NCBI GenBank assembly: GCA_016342415.1
Contig: JAEIOD010000007.1
Coordinates: 1 to 64,000, forward strand
Source: Clostridiales bacterium
Lineage (GTDB): Bacteria > Bacillota > Clostridia > Peptostreptococcales > Acidaminobacteraceae
Direction of reading: 5' to 3'
Length of the DNA stretch: 64,000 nucleotides
Shown: one piece after another, positions 16,940 to 25,628 of the stretch
Position numbering within the stretch: the stretch's first letter is position 1
How the letters are laid out: each line of letters opens with the position of its first letter
Notes under the pieces: model-generated
Database searches by the model: none
Seen by the model: the letters and a program-made list of their open reading frames with translations, nothing else
Told to the model about the DNA's origin: nothing
Position numbers and translations under genes: made by a program

Positions 16940-17808
16940 TGTTTATAAAAAATAATCAATGGATGAATTCTTTTGAAACGATTACTGGCAAGACTCATAT
17001 GAAAATAAAAATGCCCAATCAGGACGCAGTGATGAGTGAAGTCATAGATAAAGATTTTCTGATTTCTGCGATTGCTGATGGACACGGTTCAAAAAAGTGT
17101 ACAAGAAGTCATTTAGGGGCACTTTATGCAGTCGAGTCAGCTATTGAAGTTGCAAAAAATATTAAAGAGGATTTTATCAAGGATGATGTCATTCATACAA
17201 AGTCAATCGGAAAATATTATACAAAGAGAGTCATTGCACTTTGGCGTAAAAAAATTGATGATCATTTAGAAAGAGAACCACTTGAGCTAGACCTTTTAGA
17301 AGACTTAACCTTAAAAGAGATTAAGAGTATAAAAAAGAATCCATATGTGTCTTATGGTTCTACATTGTTGGTTGTGATGTTGATTAAAGATTATATTCTT
17401 TGTTATCAATTGGGGGATGGTGATATTTTATTTGTTTCAAAATCAAATAGTGTCACAAAACCAATTAAAAGAGACGACCGTCATATTGCAAATGATACAT
17501 CTAGCTTATGTTTAAGTCGACCAGAAAAAGAGTTTAAAATTAAAGTTTTTAGAGACCTTAATCATATATTACAAATGATATTGTTATCTACAGATGGTTA
17601 TTCAAATTCATTTTCATCTGAAGCGGGTTTTTTTAAAGTTGGTTCGGATTTAGTTGAAATGATCTCAGAAGATGGATTTAATGTCATTGATGAAAACCTC
17701 AAAGAATGGATTGAGGAGACATCAAATAATGGAAGTGGTGATGATACATCAGTAAGTATTTTAACTAGAATAGATAAAAAGGATGAACTTGAAACGGCAT
17801 CAAGTTAA
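16939..17808 (+). CDS. PP2C-family protein phosphatase of the TerY-P triad
   Basis: The 289-residue protein has the PP2C metal and catalytic motifs: NQDAVMSEV, IADGHGSKKC, YGSTLLVVML, YQLGDGDILFV, LLSTDGYSNSF and GDDTSVSIL. It would dephosphorylate substrates of the preceding kinase using two Mn/Mg ions. The ATG overlaps the vWA stop codon by one base, showing tight coupling; a GTG six bases earlier has no better site. It ends 9 nt before the PHP phosphatase gene. Confidence 0.9.
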   Translation: MFIKNNQWMNSFETITGKTHMKIKMPNQDAVMSEVIDKDFLISAIADGHGSKKCTRSHLGALYAVESAIEVAKNIKEDFIKDDVIHTKSIGKYYTKRVIALWRKKIDDHLEREPLELDLLEDLTLKEIKSIKKNPYVSYGSTLLVVMLIKDYILCYQLGDGDILFVSKSNSVTKPIKRDDRHIANDTSSLCLSRPEKEFKIKVFRDLNHILQMILLSTDGYSNSFSSEAGFFKVGSDLVEMISEDGFNVIDENLKEWIEETSNNGSGDDTSVSILTRIDKKDELETASS

Positions 17809-17817
17809 AGGAGCTAT

Positions 17818-18633
17818 ATGTACGATTATCATTTGCATTCACATTTTTCTGGCGATTGTGAGGAAGAGATGGAAAACACCATTTTGGAAGCCATTAAAAG
17901 AGGGGGTAAACACCTTTGTTTCACAGATCATTTGGATTATGATTATCCCGATACAGAAATTCAATTTGAGTTTGATGCAGAAGGTTTCATTGAAACTTTT
18001 GAACACCTAAAAGAAAAATATAGGGATGAAATTCACTTGCAAAGAGGTATTGAAGTAGGATTGCAACCTCATGTTATTGAACAGAGTTTACAGTTTATAA
18101 AATATTTCAAGCCGGAATTCATATTATGTTCTTTCCATGTTGCTGAGAAAAAAGACTTGTATAGAGGTGATTTTTTTGAAGGCAAAACACCTGAAGAAGC
18201 ATGGGATGTCTATTTAGAAGATATTATTACAACGCTTACCAATTTTAAAGAGTATTCAGTTGTTGGACATTTGGATATTTTAAAGAGATACAATGAAGGG
18301 GTTAAAAGCATCCCTTATGCTTATTACAAAGAAAAAGTAGATATGATTTTGAAAATCATCATTGAAGATAAAAAGGGCATTGAAGTGAATATGTCAGGTT
18401 TAAGATCTGATTTGAACGAAACATTGCCGCATATAGACATTATAAAAAGGTATTATGAATTAGGTGGAAAGTACATTACAATCGGTTCTGATGCACATTT
18501 GAAAGAAGATATTTATTCTCATTTTGAAGAAATGTTAGAAATGCTTCAAGATATCGGTTTTGAGTATTTTACAATCTACAATCATAAAAAACCTGAGCAA
18601 ATCTCAATAAAAAGTACTCTAGAATCCCTCTAG
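17818..18633 (+). CDS. PHP-domain phosphatase, histidinol-phosphatase (HisJ/HisK) family
   Basis: The 271-residue protein has PHP-type metal motifs: YHLHSHFSGD, FTDHLD, a CSFHVAE histidine, VVGHLDILKRY and GSDAH. Relatives hydrolyse L-histidinol phosphate in histidine synthesis, but the family also contains other phosphoesterases. An orphan hisA-like gene lies at 30635-31327, otherwise no his genes are near. AAAGGAG overlaps the stop of the PP2C gene, so it may be cotranscribed with the triad. The last codons form one arm of a terminator hairpin shared with the convergent HAD gene, and the two coding regions overlap by 4 nt. Confidence 0.88.
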   Translation: MYDYHLHSHFSGDCEEEMENTILEAIKRGGKHLCFTDHLDYDYPDTEIQFEFDAEGFIETFEHLKEKYRDEIHLQRGIEVGLQPHVIEQSLQFIKYFKPEFILCSFHVAEKKDLYRGDFFEGKTPEEAWDVYLEDIITTLTNFKEYSVVGHLDILKRYNEGVKSIPYAYYKEKVDMILKIIIEDKKGIEVNMSGLRSDLNETLPHIDIIKRYYELGGKYITIGSDAHLKEDIYSHFEEMLEMLQDIGFEYFTIYNHKKPEQISIKSTLESL

Positions 18634-18643
18634 AGTACTTTAT
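18612..18643. terminator. Bidirectional terminator embedded in two overlapping stop regions
   Basis: AAGTACTCTAGA (18612-18623) pairs perfectly with TCTAGAGTACTT (18629-18640) around a 5-nt loop. The hairpin lies within the last codons of both convergent genes. T tracts flank it on both strands, weaker on the plus side. Confidence 0.8.
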
Positions 18644-19358
18644 CTAATTCTATAGTTTTAACAGTCGGATCCAGTTCATAGATGACATCTTTTCTTTCTA
18701 CGATAACTCTTACATGATCTGTTGTTTTCAATCGGTGCAACAGTTCATTTGTTGGATTTATTGCATAGCCTTCTCCAACACTGCAGAGCATGGTATAATC
18801 TCCGTTGGTATCGCCATAAGCATAACTTTTACTCAGGTCAAGGTCGTACTTTTCAGTAAAATACTTAATCGCCTTTTTCTTGCTGTCAGCATCCCACATG
18901 CGTATGATTTCTCCTGTAAAATTGCCGCTTTCATCTGTTAAATACTGTGTTCCTATACATTCGGTTACTTCATATTTTTGTGCCATAGCTTCTACCAAGT
19001 AATCTGGGCTACCTGAAATGAAGAACACTTGATGTCCTTGTTCTTTATGAAACTTTATACGGCTCCTTGTAAACTGATAAACTGAATCCCATTTAAGATC
19101 AATTACTTGTTTGGTAATGAACGCAGTCTCTTGTTTATTTAAATTTTTAATTGCATCTATGTAGATATCAGCAAGTTCTTCCATATAGTCTTCATAGTTG
19201 CCACGTCTCTTTTTCCACATGTTATACGTTTTCTCCACATGACCATACCACATAACAGGATCGATGACTTCATATTTTAATAACTTTTTGAAATGTTCTA
19301 TCATTAACGAGTCTCTGTAAAGTGTACCATCTATATCAAAAAAAGCACCTATTGCCAT
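18630..19358 (-). CDS. HAD-superfamily hydrolase, subclass IB (SerB-like phosphatase)
   Basis: The 242-residue protein shows the four HAD motifs: FFDIDGTLYRD near the N-terminus (nucleophile and acid/base Asp), VFFISGSPDYLVEA, a lysine in KKKAIKYF, and YAYGDTNGDYTMLCSVGEGYAINP. The helical cap between motifs I and II places it in subclass IB, with phosphoserine phosphatase and lysophosphatidate-type enzymes. The substrate cannot be read from sequence. I used the ATG at 19358, with AAAGGAG 5 nt upstream, instead of an earlier in-frame start. Confidence 0.88.
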   Translation of the reverse strand: MAIGAFFDIDGTLYRDSLMIEHFKKLLKYEVIDPVMWYGHVEKTYNMWKKRRGNYEDYMEELADIYIDAIKNLNKQETAFITKQVIDLKWDSVYQFTRSRIKFHKEQGHQVFFISGSPDYLVEAMAQKYEVTECIGTQYLTDESGNFTGEIIRMWDADSKKKAIKYFTEKYDLDLSKSYAYGDTNGDYTMLCSVGEGYAINPTNELLHRLKTTDHVRVIVERKDVIYELDPTVKTIELDKVL

Positions 19359-19433
19359 AATGACTCCTTTCCGTTTAAAATTCATTTATATTGGTATATA
19401 TATAATAACATAATATGGTTTGGAGGTGATGAT

Positions 19434-19808
19434 ATGTCATTAATCTTAATAATTATTATGACAATTATAATCTATGTTGTCTTGGAAAACAATAAAATCC
19501 AACTTTTGTTCGATCATCTTAGGAGTTTGGATTTTGAAATTGAACGTCGGATTCAACCTTACATTGTCAATAATCGTCAAGTAGATGTATTTACGATTCA
19601 AGAAATTAGAACAATGATAAGAAATGAATTTATCAATAAACATTTGATTGATGACTTCAAAATCTATAAAGATGATATGTATAAGGTCAAAGTTATGTTA
19701 AGAAGAGGTTTGGCTGTACAGGGTTTAGAAATGATAACAAGTGGAAAGAGGTTACAGTTAATCGAAACATCAATGGAGTACAGTAACATCGAATTTTCAA
19801 AAAAATAA
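19434..19808 (+). CDS. Small protein with N-terminal membrane anchor, unknown
   Basis: The 124-residue protein starts with about 16 hydrophobic residues (LILIIIMTIIIYVVL) and continues with a charged, helical soluble part containing many Arg, Lys and Asp residues. TGGAGGTG precedes the ATG by 5 nt, supporting a real gene. I recognise no family. A long non-coding region with structured-RNA character follows. Confidence 0.6.
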   Translation: MSLILIIIMTIIIYVVLENNKIQLLFDHLRSLDFEIERRIQPYIVNNRQVDVFTIQEIRTMIRNEFINKHLIDDFKIYKDDMYKVKVMLRRGLAVQGLEMITSGKRLQLIETSMEYSNIEFSKK

Positions 19809-19839
19809 AAAAATATTCACATTCTGTTTAGGATTTATA

Positions 19840-20184
19840 AGCATGGGTATATAGATAATGGAAATACAAAGTATGATATTAGTTCTTTAAAGATAATCGG
19901 TATTATCCTTAAGGGTTTAATATAGATTGCAGAAACACGGGACGTATTAATGGGTTTTACACCCATCTTGTAGTAAAGAAGGAAAAATACAAAAGAATCA
20001 AAAAGTAATAAAATGCACAATTATTGGAAACTTTGAGGCCGTACCATTTAGACAGTTTTGTCAGGAGGGATGACCATAGAAGAGATAAGAGTACTGAAAA
20101 TTGAATATAAAATTTTTGAACGTGCCGATGCCTGCTGAAAGTGGATTGTTTGACTAATACTCGAATAATCCATTTTATTTTTTT
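19840..20184 (+). ncRNA. Candidate structured RNA of about 340 nt, no known family
   Basis: No convincing reading frame crosses this 430-nt gap. At least five local hairpins are visible: 19885-19914 (GATAAT/ATTATC core with CGGT loop), 19950-19966 (ATGGGT/ACCCAT), 20002-20034 (AAAGT+AATAA with TTATT+ACTTT), 20051-20062 (GACA/TGTC) and 20091-20125 (GTAC+AAAATT with AATTTT+GTGC). A strong terminator at 20142-20184 closes the region, and the ABC gene has its own extended -10 just after it, which argues for an independent transcript. I looked for RNase P, tmRNA, SRP, T-box and common riboswitch cores and saw none. The 5' end is a guess. Confidence 0.5.
20142..20184 (+). terminator. Terminator of the candidate structured RNA
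   Basis: A 12-bp stem (TGGATTGTTTGA with TCGAATAATCCA, two G-U pairs) and 7-nt loop are followed by TTTTATTTTTTTT. Confidence 0.88.
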
Positions 20185-20191
20185 GCAAGTA

Positions 20192-20200
20192 TGCTATAAT
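20192..20200 (+). promoter_or_regulatory. Extended -10 promoter of the ABC transporter operon
   Basis: TGCTATAAT is a perfect extended -10 located 8 nt after the upstream terminator. No good -35 is visible at the usual distance. The same TGCTATAATTTT string occurs before the ctp gene at 27018. Confidence 0.6.
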
Positions 20201-20240
20201 TTTAATTAGAGTATCTAAATATTAATTAAGGGGCTATTTT

Positions 20241-21980
20241 ATGTTTAAAAAATTTATATCTTACTACAAACCACATATGAGAATCTTCGTTATAGATTTA
20301 ATATGTGCATTTATAGTAGCAACTGTGGACTTAATATTTCCAGCTTTTTCAGGATATTTTATTGATGATTTAATTCCTAATAAAAACATCAGCATGATGT
20401 TAATTATTACAGGCATTATTTTAGTGATGTATCTGGTTAGAGTTTGTTGTAACTACTATATTAACTATTGGGGTCATGTAATGGGTTCTAGAATTCAATA
20501 TGATATGAGAAAAGAGTTGTTTTCTCATTTACAGTCGCTGTCGTTTAAATTTTTTGATGATAATAAAACTGGTAAAATCATGAATCATATGACTTCCGAT
20601 TTGGCAGAAGTAGCTGAATTAGCTCATCATGGACCGGAAGACATTTTCTTGTCTACACTTATGTTGACGGGTAGTTTTATTTTACTTTTTTATAAGAATG
20701 TTGCTTTAGCAGCTATATTATTATTCTTTGTATTTATCCTAATAGGTTTTGCACTGCTTAGAAGAAAAAAAGTAACCGAAGCATTTAGAGATACTAGAAA
20801 GAAGCAAGCAGAGATAAACTCGCAAATCGAAAATAGTATTTCTGGTATTAGATTAACACAATCATTCTCTAATGAAGAATATGAATCAGATAAATTTGAT
20901 GTGACCAATGTTCAATATAGAGATTCAGTGAAGAAAGCTTTTAAGCAAATGGGTATTTATTCAACAGGGACACATTTTTTAGCAGACCTTTTAGGGGTTA
21001 TTATCATAGTTGTTGGAGGTCTATTTGTTGCATATGGAAAAATGACAGTTGGTGAACTTGTAACATTCTTATTGTACACATCAATATTCATTAGACCGAT
21101 TAGGAAACTAATTGATTTTACTCAACAACTTCAAAGAGGGATGACAGGATTTGAAAGAGTTTATGGCATTTTGCAGACAAATCCTGAAATACAGGATTCA
21201 AACTCAGCCGAAATACTCACTGATGTTGAAGGTGAAATTGAACTTAAAAATGTTACGTTTTCTTATGAAAAAGATCATAGGGACGTTTTAAGAGGGTTTG
21301 ATTTAAAGATTGATAAGAAGAAGACCTTAGCTTTAGTAGGACCTTCTGGTGTTGGTAAAACAACGATTTCTCAAATCATACCTAGATTTTATGATGTAAC
21401 TGAAGGAGAGATTTTTATAGATGGTAAAGAGATAAAAAATGTGACTTTAAGTTCTCTAAGAAAAAATATTGGAATTGTACAACAAGATGTATTTTTATTT
21501 TACGGTACCATAAGAGACAATATATTATATGGTAATCCTGAAGCTCAGGATCAGGATATTATTGAAGCAGCACAGGCTGCTAATATTCATGATTTTATTA
21601 TGTCATTGCCCGAAGGCTATGATGCTTTAATAGGAGAACGAGGCGTAAAATTATCTGGAGGTCAAAAGCAAAGACTTGCAATTGCAAGAGTATTTTTAAA
21701 GAATCCTCCTATTTTAATATTAGATGAAGCCACGTCATCTCTTGATAATGCAACTGAATTAGCCATTCAAGCTTCTATTGAACGTTTAGCTAAGGATAGA
21801 ACAACTGTGATTATTGCACATCGATTGTCAACGATAAAAAATGCTGATGAAATAATTGTATTATCAGATGAAGGGATTGTTGAACGAGGTAATCATGATG
21901 AATTAATTCAAGTGGATGGGGTATATAGTGAATTGTATCATGCACAATTTAAAGGCTTTATACCAGACATAGTCAGTTAG
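20241..21980 (+). CDS. ABC transporter, fused permease and ATP-binding protein
   Basis: The 579-residue half-transporter has six predicted membrane segments in its first 310 residues and a C-terminal nucleotide-binding domain. That domain has Walker A GPSGVGKTT, a Q-loop region IVQQDVFLF, signature LSGGQKQRLAIARVFLKNP, Walker B ILILDEATSSLDNATE and the H-loop VIIAHRLST. It belongs to the MsbA/LmrA/BmrA-like exporter class and should work as a homodimer, since no partner half is adjacent. It lies 8 nt before a response-regulator gene, so exporter and two-component system are probably one operon. AAGGGGC precedes the ATG. Confidence 0.93.
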   Translation: MFKKFISYYKPHMRIFVIDLICAFIVATVDLIFPAFSGYFIDDLIPNKNISMMLIITGIILVMYLVRVCCNYYINYWGHVMGSRIQYDMRKELFSHLQSLSFKFFDDNKTGKIMNHMTSDLAEVAELAHHGPEDIFLSTLMLTGSFILLFYKNVALAAILLFFVFILIGFALLRRKKVTEAFRDTRKKQAEINSQIENSISGIRLTQSFSNEEYESDKFDVTNVQYRDSVKKAFKQMGIYSTGTHFLADLLGVIIIVVGGLFVAYGKMTVGELVTFLLYTSIFIRPIRKLIDFTQQLQRGMTGFERVYGILQTNPEIQDSNSAEILTDVEGEIELKNVTFSYEKDHRDVLRGFDLKIDKKKTLALVGPSGVGKTTISQIIPRFYDVTEGEIFIDGKEIKNVTLSSLRKNIGIVQQDVFLFYGTIRDNILYGNPEAQDQDIIEAAQAANIHDFIMSLPEGYDALIGERGVKLSGGQKQRLAIARVFLKNPPILILDEATSSLDNATELAIQASIERLAKDRTTVIIAHRLSTIKNADEIIVLSDEGIVERGNHDELIQVDGVYSELYHAQFKGFIPDIVS

Positions 21981-21988
21981 GATAAAAT

Positions 21989-22660
21989 ATGAAACATATA
22001 CTTGTAGTTGATGATGAAAAAAATATCCGAGATCTTATTGAAAAATACTTGGTAGCATCGAATTATAAAGTAACGACCTATGGTGATGCAAAATACCTGA
22101 AGGAAGAAGTCAGACGTTTAAATCCTGATCTGATTGTTCTGGATATTATGATGCCAAATAGTAATGGATTGGATGTTTGTAAAGAGATTCGTAAGTTCTC
22201 TGAGATTCCAATTATCTTTGTTTCAGCCAAAGATGAAGAGTTCGATCGGATATTGGGACTTGAATTAGGTGGCGATGATTATATGAGCAAGCCTTTTAGT
22301 CCAAGAGAATTGGTAGTAAGAGTCAAAAATATCTTGAAGAGACTAGATAAACATGTTAAATCAGATGTCATCACAATTAAGGATTTAGAACTTGATAAAA
22401 CATTAAGACAGATAAAAATCAAAGATGTCGTGCTTAAAATAACACAAAAAGAATTTGAGGTGATGGCTTATCTTTGTGATCATGTGAACATGCCAGTCAA
22501 AAGAGAACAGTTGATAGAGGATGTTTGGGGCTATGATTTTGAAGGTGAATTAAGAGTTGTAGATGATTTAGTCAAACGATTAAGAAAGAAAATCAATCAA
22601 CAATCATCGTTGTTAACAATAGAAACGGTATGGGGGTATGGGTATAAAATTGAAGCGTAA
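21989..22660 (+). CDS. OmpR/PhoB-family response regulator
   Basis: The 223-residue protein has a receiver domain (acidic DDEKN, phospho-acceptor Asp in LIVLDIMMPN near residue 52, Lys in MSKPFSPREL) and a C-terminal winged helix (ITQKEFEVMAYLCDH ... VWGYDFEGELRVVDDLVKRLRKKI). It is cotranscribed with the ABC exporter upstream and overlaps the histidine-kinase gene downstream by about 20 nt. Control of its own operon, including the exporter, is the likely role. Confidence 0.95.
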   Translation: MKHILVVDDEKNIRDLIEKYLVASNYKVTTYGDAKYLKEEVRRLNPDLIVLDIMMPNSNGLDVCKEIRKFSEIPIIFVSAKDEEFDRILGLELGGDDYMSKPFSPRELVVRVKNILKRLDKHVKSDVITIKDLELDKTLRQIKIKDVVLKITQKEFEVMAYLCDHVNMPVKREQLIEDVWGYDFEGELRVVDDLVKRLRKKINQQSSLLTIETVWGYGYKIEA

Positions 22661-24011
22661 AAAAGCAATTAATAAAAGAATACTATTTAGCTTTATCTTG
22701 GTTTTAGTCATATCCTTTCTGATTACTACGATCATCTACAGTGTTTTGTCTAAACGAGTGATTATATATGAAACGAGGTCTGATCTTAAACTTGCTGCTG
22801 AAACAGCTGAATCACGTTTTATTGAATATATTGAACGATCTGAAGATCAAAATTTAAGAGTTCGTGGTATAAAAATAATTGCTGATTTGGAGCTTTCAAA
22901 TAATATATTATCCTCTAATACAATAGTGATTGGAAATGATGGGAATATTGTTTATCCCAAACAAGGATTCGATCGAAAACAACTGGAAACGTTAAGAGAA
23001 AAAGCTTTGATTGATGATGAACGGTATATTTTTTATCAACATACTTTTACAGATGAGAACATTCCGTTTAAATCACTGATTATTTTAAAACAGTTAAATG
23101 ATATAAAAAAATATAGAAATATTGGATTGTTTTCATTCTTAGTCAGCTTCGGTATCGGTATCATAATAGCAAGTATTATGAGTCTCATAATTACTCAAAA
23201 AATCTATAAACCTATAAAAGTATTAAAAAAGAGTATGGAAGATTATATGTCTGAAAAATCTTCTGTAGAAGTATATAAGTCAAATGATGAAATAGAAGAA
23301 CTTGCTATTATGTTTAAAGCATTAACAGATCAAGCAAGCCGTCTAGATACGCGTCAGAAGCATTTTTTTCAAAACTCATCCCATGAGTTGAAGACGCCGT
23401 TAATGTCCATTCAAGGCTATGTAGAAGCCATTAAAGATGGTATTATTGATGAAGACGAGATGGATAACAGTTTGGATATCATCATTTCTGAAACTCAAAG
23501 ATTGAAACACATTGTTGATGATGTGATTTATCTCAGTAAAATTGACAATTTAGAAGATGAATTTGTTTTAAAAAAACATCCTCTGAAGCAAATTATCGAA
23601 AATGCCATTGCTGTAACAATGCCACTTCTTCAAGCAAGTCATTTAGAGATGGTCTTAACTTGTGATGATACCATACAATTAACTTGTGATTATGATAAAA
23701 TGAAAAGAGTCTTTATCAATCTTATTGGTAATGGTTCACGATATGCAAAGTCTAAGATGGTGATCAATGTAAATGTTCATGAGTCGCATTTGATGATTGA
23801 TGTGATTGATGATGGAAAAGGATTTGAATACGGTCAAGAGGATACAATCTTTGATCGGTTTTATAAAGGCAAAAATGGCGGTTCTGGAATTGGTTTGTCA
23901 TTAACCAAGGAAATCGTTGAAAAACACGGTGGTACAATTAAAGCCATCAACCATATGAATTATGGTGCCATATTTAAAATAGAATTTAAGTTAAAGGACA
24001 CTGCTCTGTAG
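22638..24011 (+). CDS. Sensor histidine kinase
   Basis: The protein (about 457 residues) has a first membrane segment at residues 15-37, an extracytoplasmic sensor region to about 155, a second membrane segment near 165-185, a HAMP linker, a phospho-acceptor His in FQNSSHELKTPLMSIQGY near residue 249 and an ATPase domain with DDGKGFEYG and GGSGIGLSLTKEIVEKHGG. The extracellular region is not a recognised sensor type. The ATG at 22638 lies almost on top of GGGGG; the TTG at 22650 is an alternative start. It is partnered with the preceding response regulator. The terminator hairpin overlaps its 3' end. Confidence 0.93.
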   Translation: MGIKLKRKKAINKRILFSFILVLVISFLITTIIYSVLSKRVIIYETRSDLKLAAETAESRFIEYIERSEDQNLRVRGIKIIADLELSNNILSSNTIVIGNDGNIVYPKQGFDRKQLETLREKALIDDERYIFYQHTFTDENIPFKSLIILKQLNDIKKYRNIGLFSFLVSFGIGIIIASIMSLIITQKIYKPIKVLKKSMEDYMSEKSSVEVYKSNDEIEELAIMFKALTDQASRLDTRQKHFFQNSSHELKTPLMSIQGYVEAIKDGIIDEDEMDNSLDIIISETQRLKHIVDDVIYLSKIDNLEDEFVLKKHPLKQIIENAIAVTMPLLQASHLEMVLTCDDTIQLTCDYDKMKRVFINLIGNGSRYAKSKMVINVNVHESHLMIDVIDDGKGFEYGQEDTIFDRFYKGKNGGSGIGLSLTKEIVEKHGGTIKAINHMNYGAIFKIEFKLKDTAL

Positions 24012-24020
24012 TGTCTTTTT
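23993..24020 (+). terminator. Terminator of the ABC/two-component operon
   Basis: AAAGGACACT pairs with AGTGTCTTTT around a 7-nt loop, followed by Ts. The stop codon of the kinase lies in the 3' arm. Confidence 0.8.
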
Positions 24021-24024
24021 GTAT

Positions 24025-24129
24025 GGGTACAAAATTATGATTTGGAGATAAAATAGTTGTTATGTCTTGAATATATAACGTGAACATGTGAAAATACATC
24101 AAATTGTATTTTCAACATATATTGTACCC
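24025..24129 (+). promoter_or_regulatory. Repeat-rich leader of pdxST
   Basis: Two perfect 8-nt inverted copies, GGGTACAA (24025-24032) and TTGTACCC (24122-24129), bracket the region. Between them AAAATACA (24091-24098) and TGTATTTT (24105-24112) form a hairpin. The second GTAC copy lies a few bases before the pdxS ribosome binding site. These are candidate regulator sites, possibly for a PdxR-type MocR protein such as the one encoded at 34747-36216, though no direct link is visible. Confidence 0.4.
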
Positions 24130-24145
24130 GTACAAAGGAGGCGTT

Positions 24146-25024
24146 ATGAACGAAAGATCTGAATTGAACAAGAACCTGGCACAAATGTTAAAAGGTGGCG
24201 TGATTATGGATGTAGTGAATGCAGAACAGGCAAAAATTGCTGAAGCTGCGGGAGCATGCGCAGTTATGGCCTTAGAAAGAGTACCTGCAGATATCAGAGT
24301 TAGTGGTGGTGTGGCACGTATGTCGGATCCTAAATTAATCAAAGAGATTCAAGAAGCGGTTTCAATTCCAGTAATGGCGAAAGTTAGAATTGGACATTTT
24401 GTAGAAGCACAAATTTTAGAGGCGTTGGAAGTTGATTATGTAGATGAAAGTGAAGTATTATCACCGGCAGATGATCAATTACATATTGCAAAGAACGATT
24501 ATAAAGTACCATTTGTATGTGGCGCTAAAAATCTATCTGAAGCGCTTAGAAGAATCAACGAAGGTGCTTCGATGATCAGAACAAAAGGTGAGCCGGGTAC
24601 TGGAGATGTGATTGAGGCTGTAAAACATATGCGATCTGTTTCATCAGAAATTAGACGAATTCAAAGTTTAAGACCAGAAGAATTGATGAATGAAGCAAAA
24701 AAATTAAATGCGCCATATCATTTGTTGGAAGAAATATATAAGAATGGTAAATTACCTGTTGTAAACTTTGCAGCAGGAGGCATTGCAACACCAGCTGATG
24801 CAGCAATGATGATGCAACTCGGATGTGATGGTGTATTTGTTGGATCGGGAATCTTTAAGTCAGGTGATCCAGTTAAAAGAGCCGAAGCCATTGTACAGGC
24901 TGTGACTTTTTTTGATGACCCCAAAAAATTAGCTGAAATATCTGAAGATCTTGGTGAAGCAATGGTAGGTATTTCTGTAAGCAGCATTGATGCATCCGAA
25001 AGAATGTCTGAAAGAGGTTGGTAA
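24146..25024 (+). CDS. pdxS: Pyridoxal 5'-phosphate synthase, lyase subunit
   Basis: The 292-residue (beta/alpha)8 enzyme joins ribose-5-phosphate, glyceraldehyde-3-phosphate and ammonia into PLP. The highly conserved segments [65 protein letters not shown] and [20 protein letters not shown] are all present. I chose the ATG at 24146, with AAAGGAGG 5 nt before it. The stop codon overlaps the pdxT start (TAATG), coupling production of the two subunits of the dodecameric complex. Confidence 0.98.
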   Translation: MNERSELNKNLAQMLKGGVIMDVVNAEQAKIAEAAGACAVMALERVPADIRVSGGVARMSDPKLIKEIQEAVSIPVMAKVRIGHFVEAQILEALEVDYVDESEVLSPADDQLHIAKNDYKVPFVCGAKNLSEALRRINEGASMIRTKGEPGTGDVIEAVKHMRSVSSEIRRIQSLRPEELMNEAKKLNAPYHLLEEIYKNGKLPVVNFAAGGIATPADAAMMMQLGCDGVFVGSGIFKSGDPVKRAEAIVQAVTFFDDPKKLAEISEDLGEAMVGISVSSIDASERMSERGW

Positions 25025-25584
25025 TGATAGTCGGTGTTTTAGCACTTCAAGGTGCATTTAAAGAACATATGGATTTTTTAAATGAATTAGGAGTTGAAAC
25101 TTTGAAAGTCAGAACCCCTGAGGATATTAAAACAGTTGATGGTCTTATATTGCCTGGTGGTGAAAGTACAGTAATGGGAAAGTTGTTGACTAGATATAAT
25201 TTGAAATTACCACTGATACAGTTGATTCGATCGGGATTGCCAGTTTGGGGTACATGTGCAGGTATGATTTTGCTTTCTCAAAATCATGACCACTTACAAG
25301 TTATGAACATAGATGTCAAACGCAATGCTTATGGCAATCAACTGGGGAGTTTTATTAGATATGAAACATTAAAGGTTCTGGATGAGAAACCTCTTCCTCT
25401 TGCATTTATTAGAGCACCATATATTGAATCATCAGGTAGTTCAGTGGAAATACTATGTGAATTGGATGGCAAAATTGTTGCTGCCAAAGAAAAGAACATG
25501 TTGGCAACATCGTTTCATCCTGAAGTAACAAATGACAAACGAATGCATCAATATTTTCTTGACATGATAAAAAACAGAATGTGA
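25024..25584 (+). CDS. pdxT: Pyridoxal 5'-phosphate synthase, glutaminase subunit
   Basis: The 186-residue class I glutamine amidotransferase supplies ammonia to PdxS. The glutamine-binding GGESTVMGKL, nucleophile Cys in VWGTCAGMILL (near residue 79) and the His/Glu pair in SFHPEVTND complete the catalytic triad. Its ATG shares a base with the pdxS stop. A terminator overlaps its end. Confidence 0.98.
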   Translation: MIVGVLALQGAFKEHMDFLNELGVETLKVRTPEDIKTVDGLILPGGESTVMGKLLTRYNLKLPLIQLIRSGLPVWGTCAGMILLSQNHDHLQVMNIDVKRNAYGNQLGSFIRYETLKVLDEKPLPLAFIRAPYIESSGSSVEILCELDGKIVAAKEKNMLATSFHPEVTNDKRMHQYFLDMIKNRM

Positions 25585-25599
25585 TATTCTGTTTTTTTT
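25571..25599 (+). terminator. Terminator of pdxST
   Basis: AAAACAGAAT pairs perfectly with ATTCTGTTTT around GTGAT and continues into an eight-T run. The pdxT stop codon lies in the loop. Confidence 0.88.
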
Positions 25600-25628
25600 A
25601 TTGAAATCGGGGTAGATAGTTTGTGAGA

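Noticed and set aside
19835..20020. A 61-residue minus-strand frame inside the candidate RNA
   Set aside because: No ribosome binding site, odd composition and it cuts across hairpins; more likely a chance frame.
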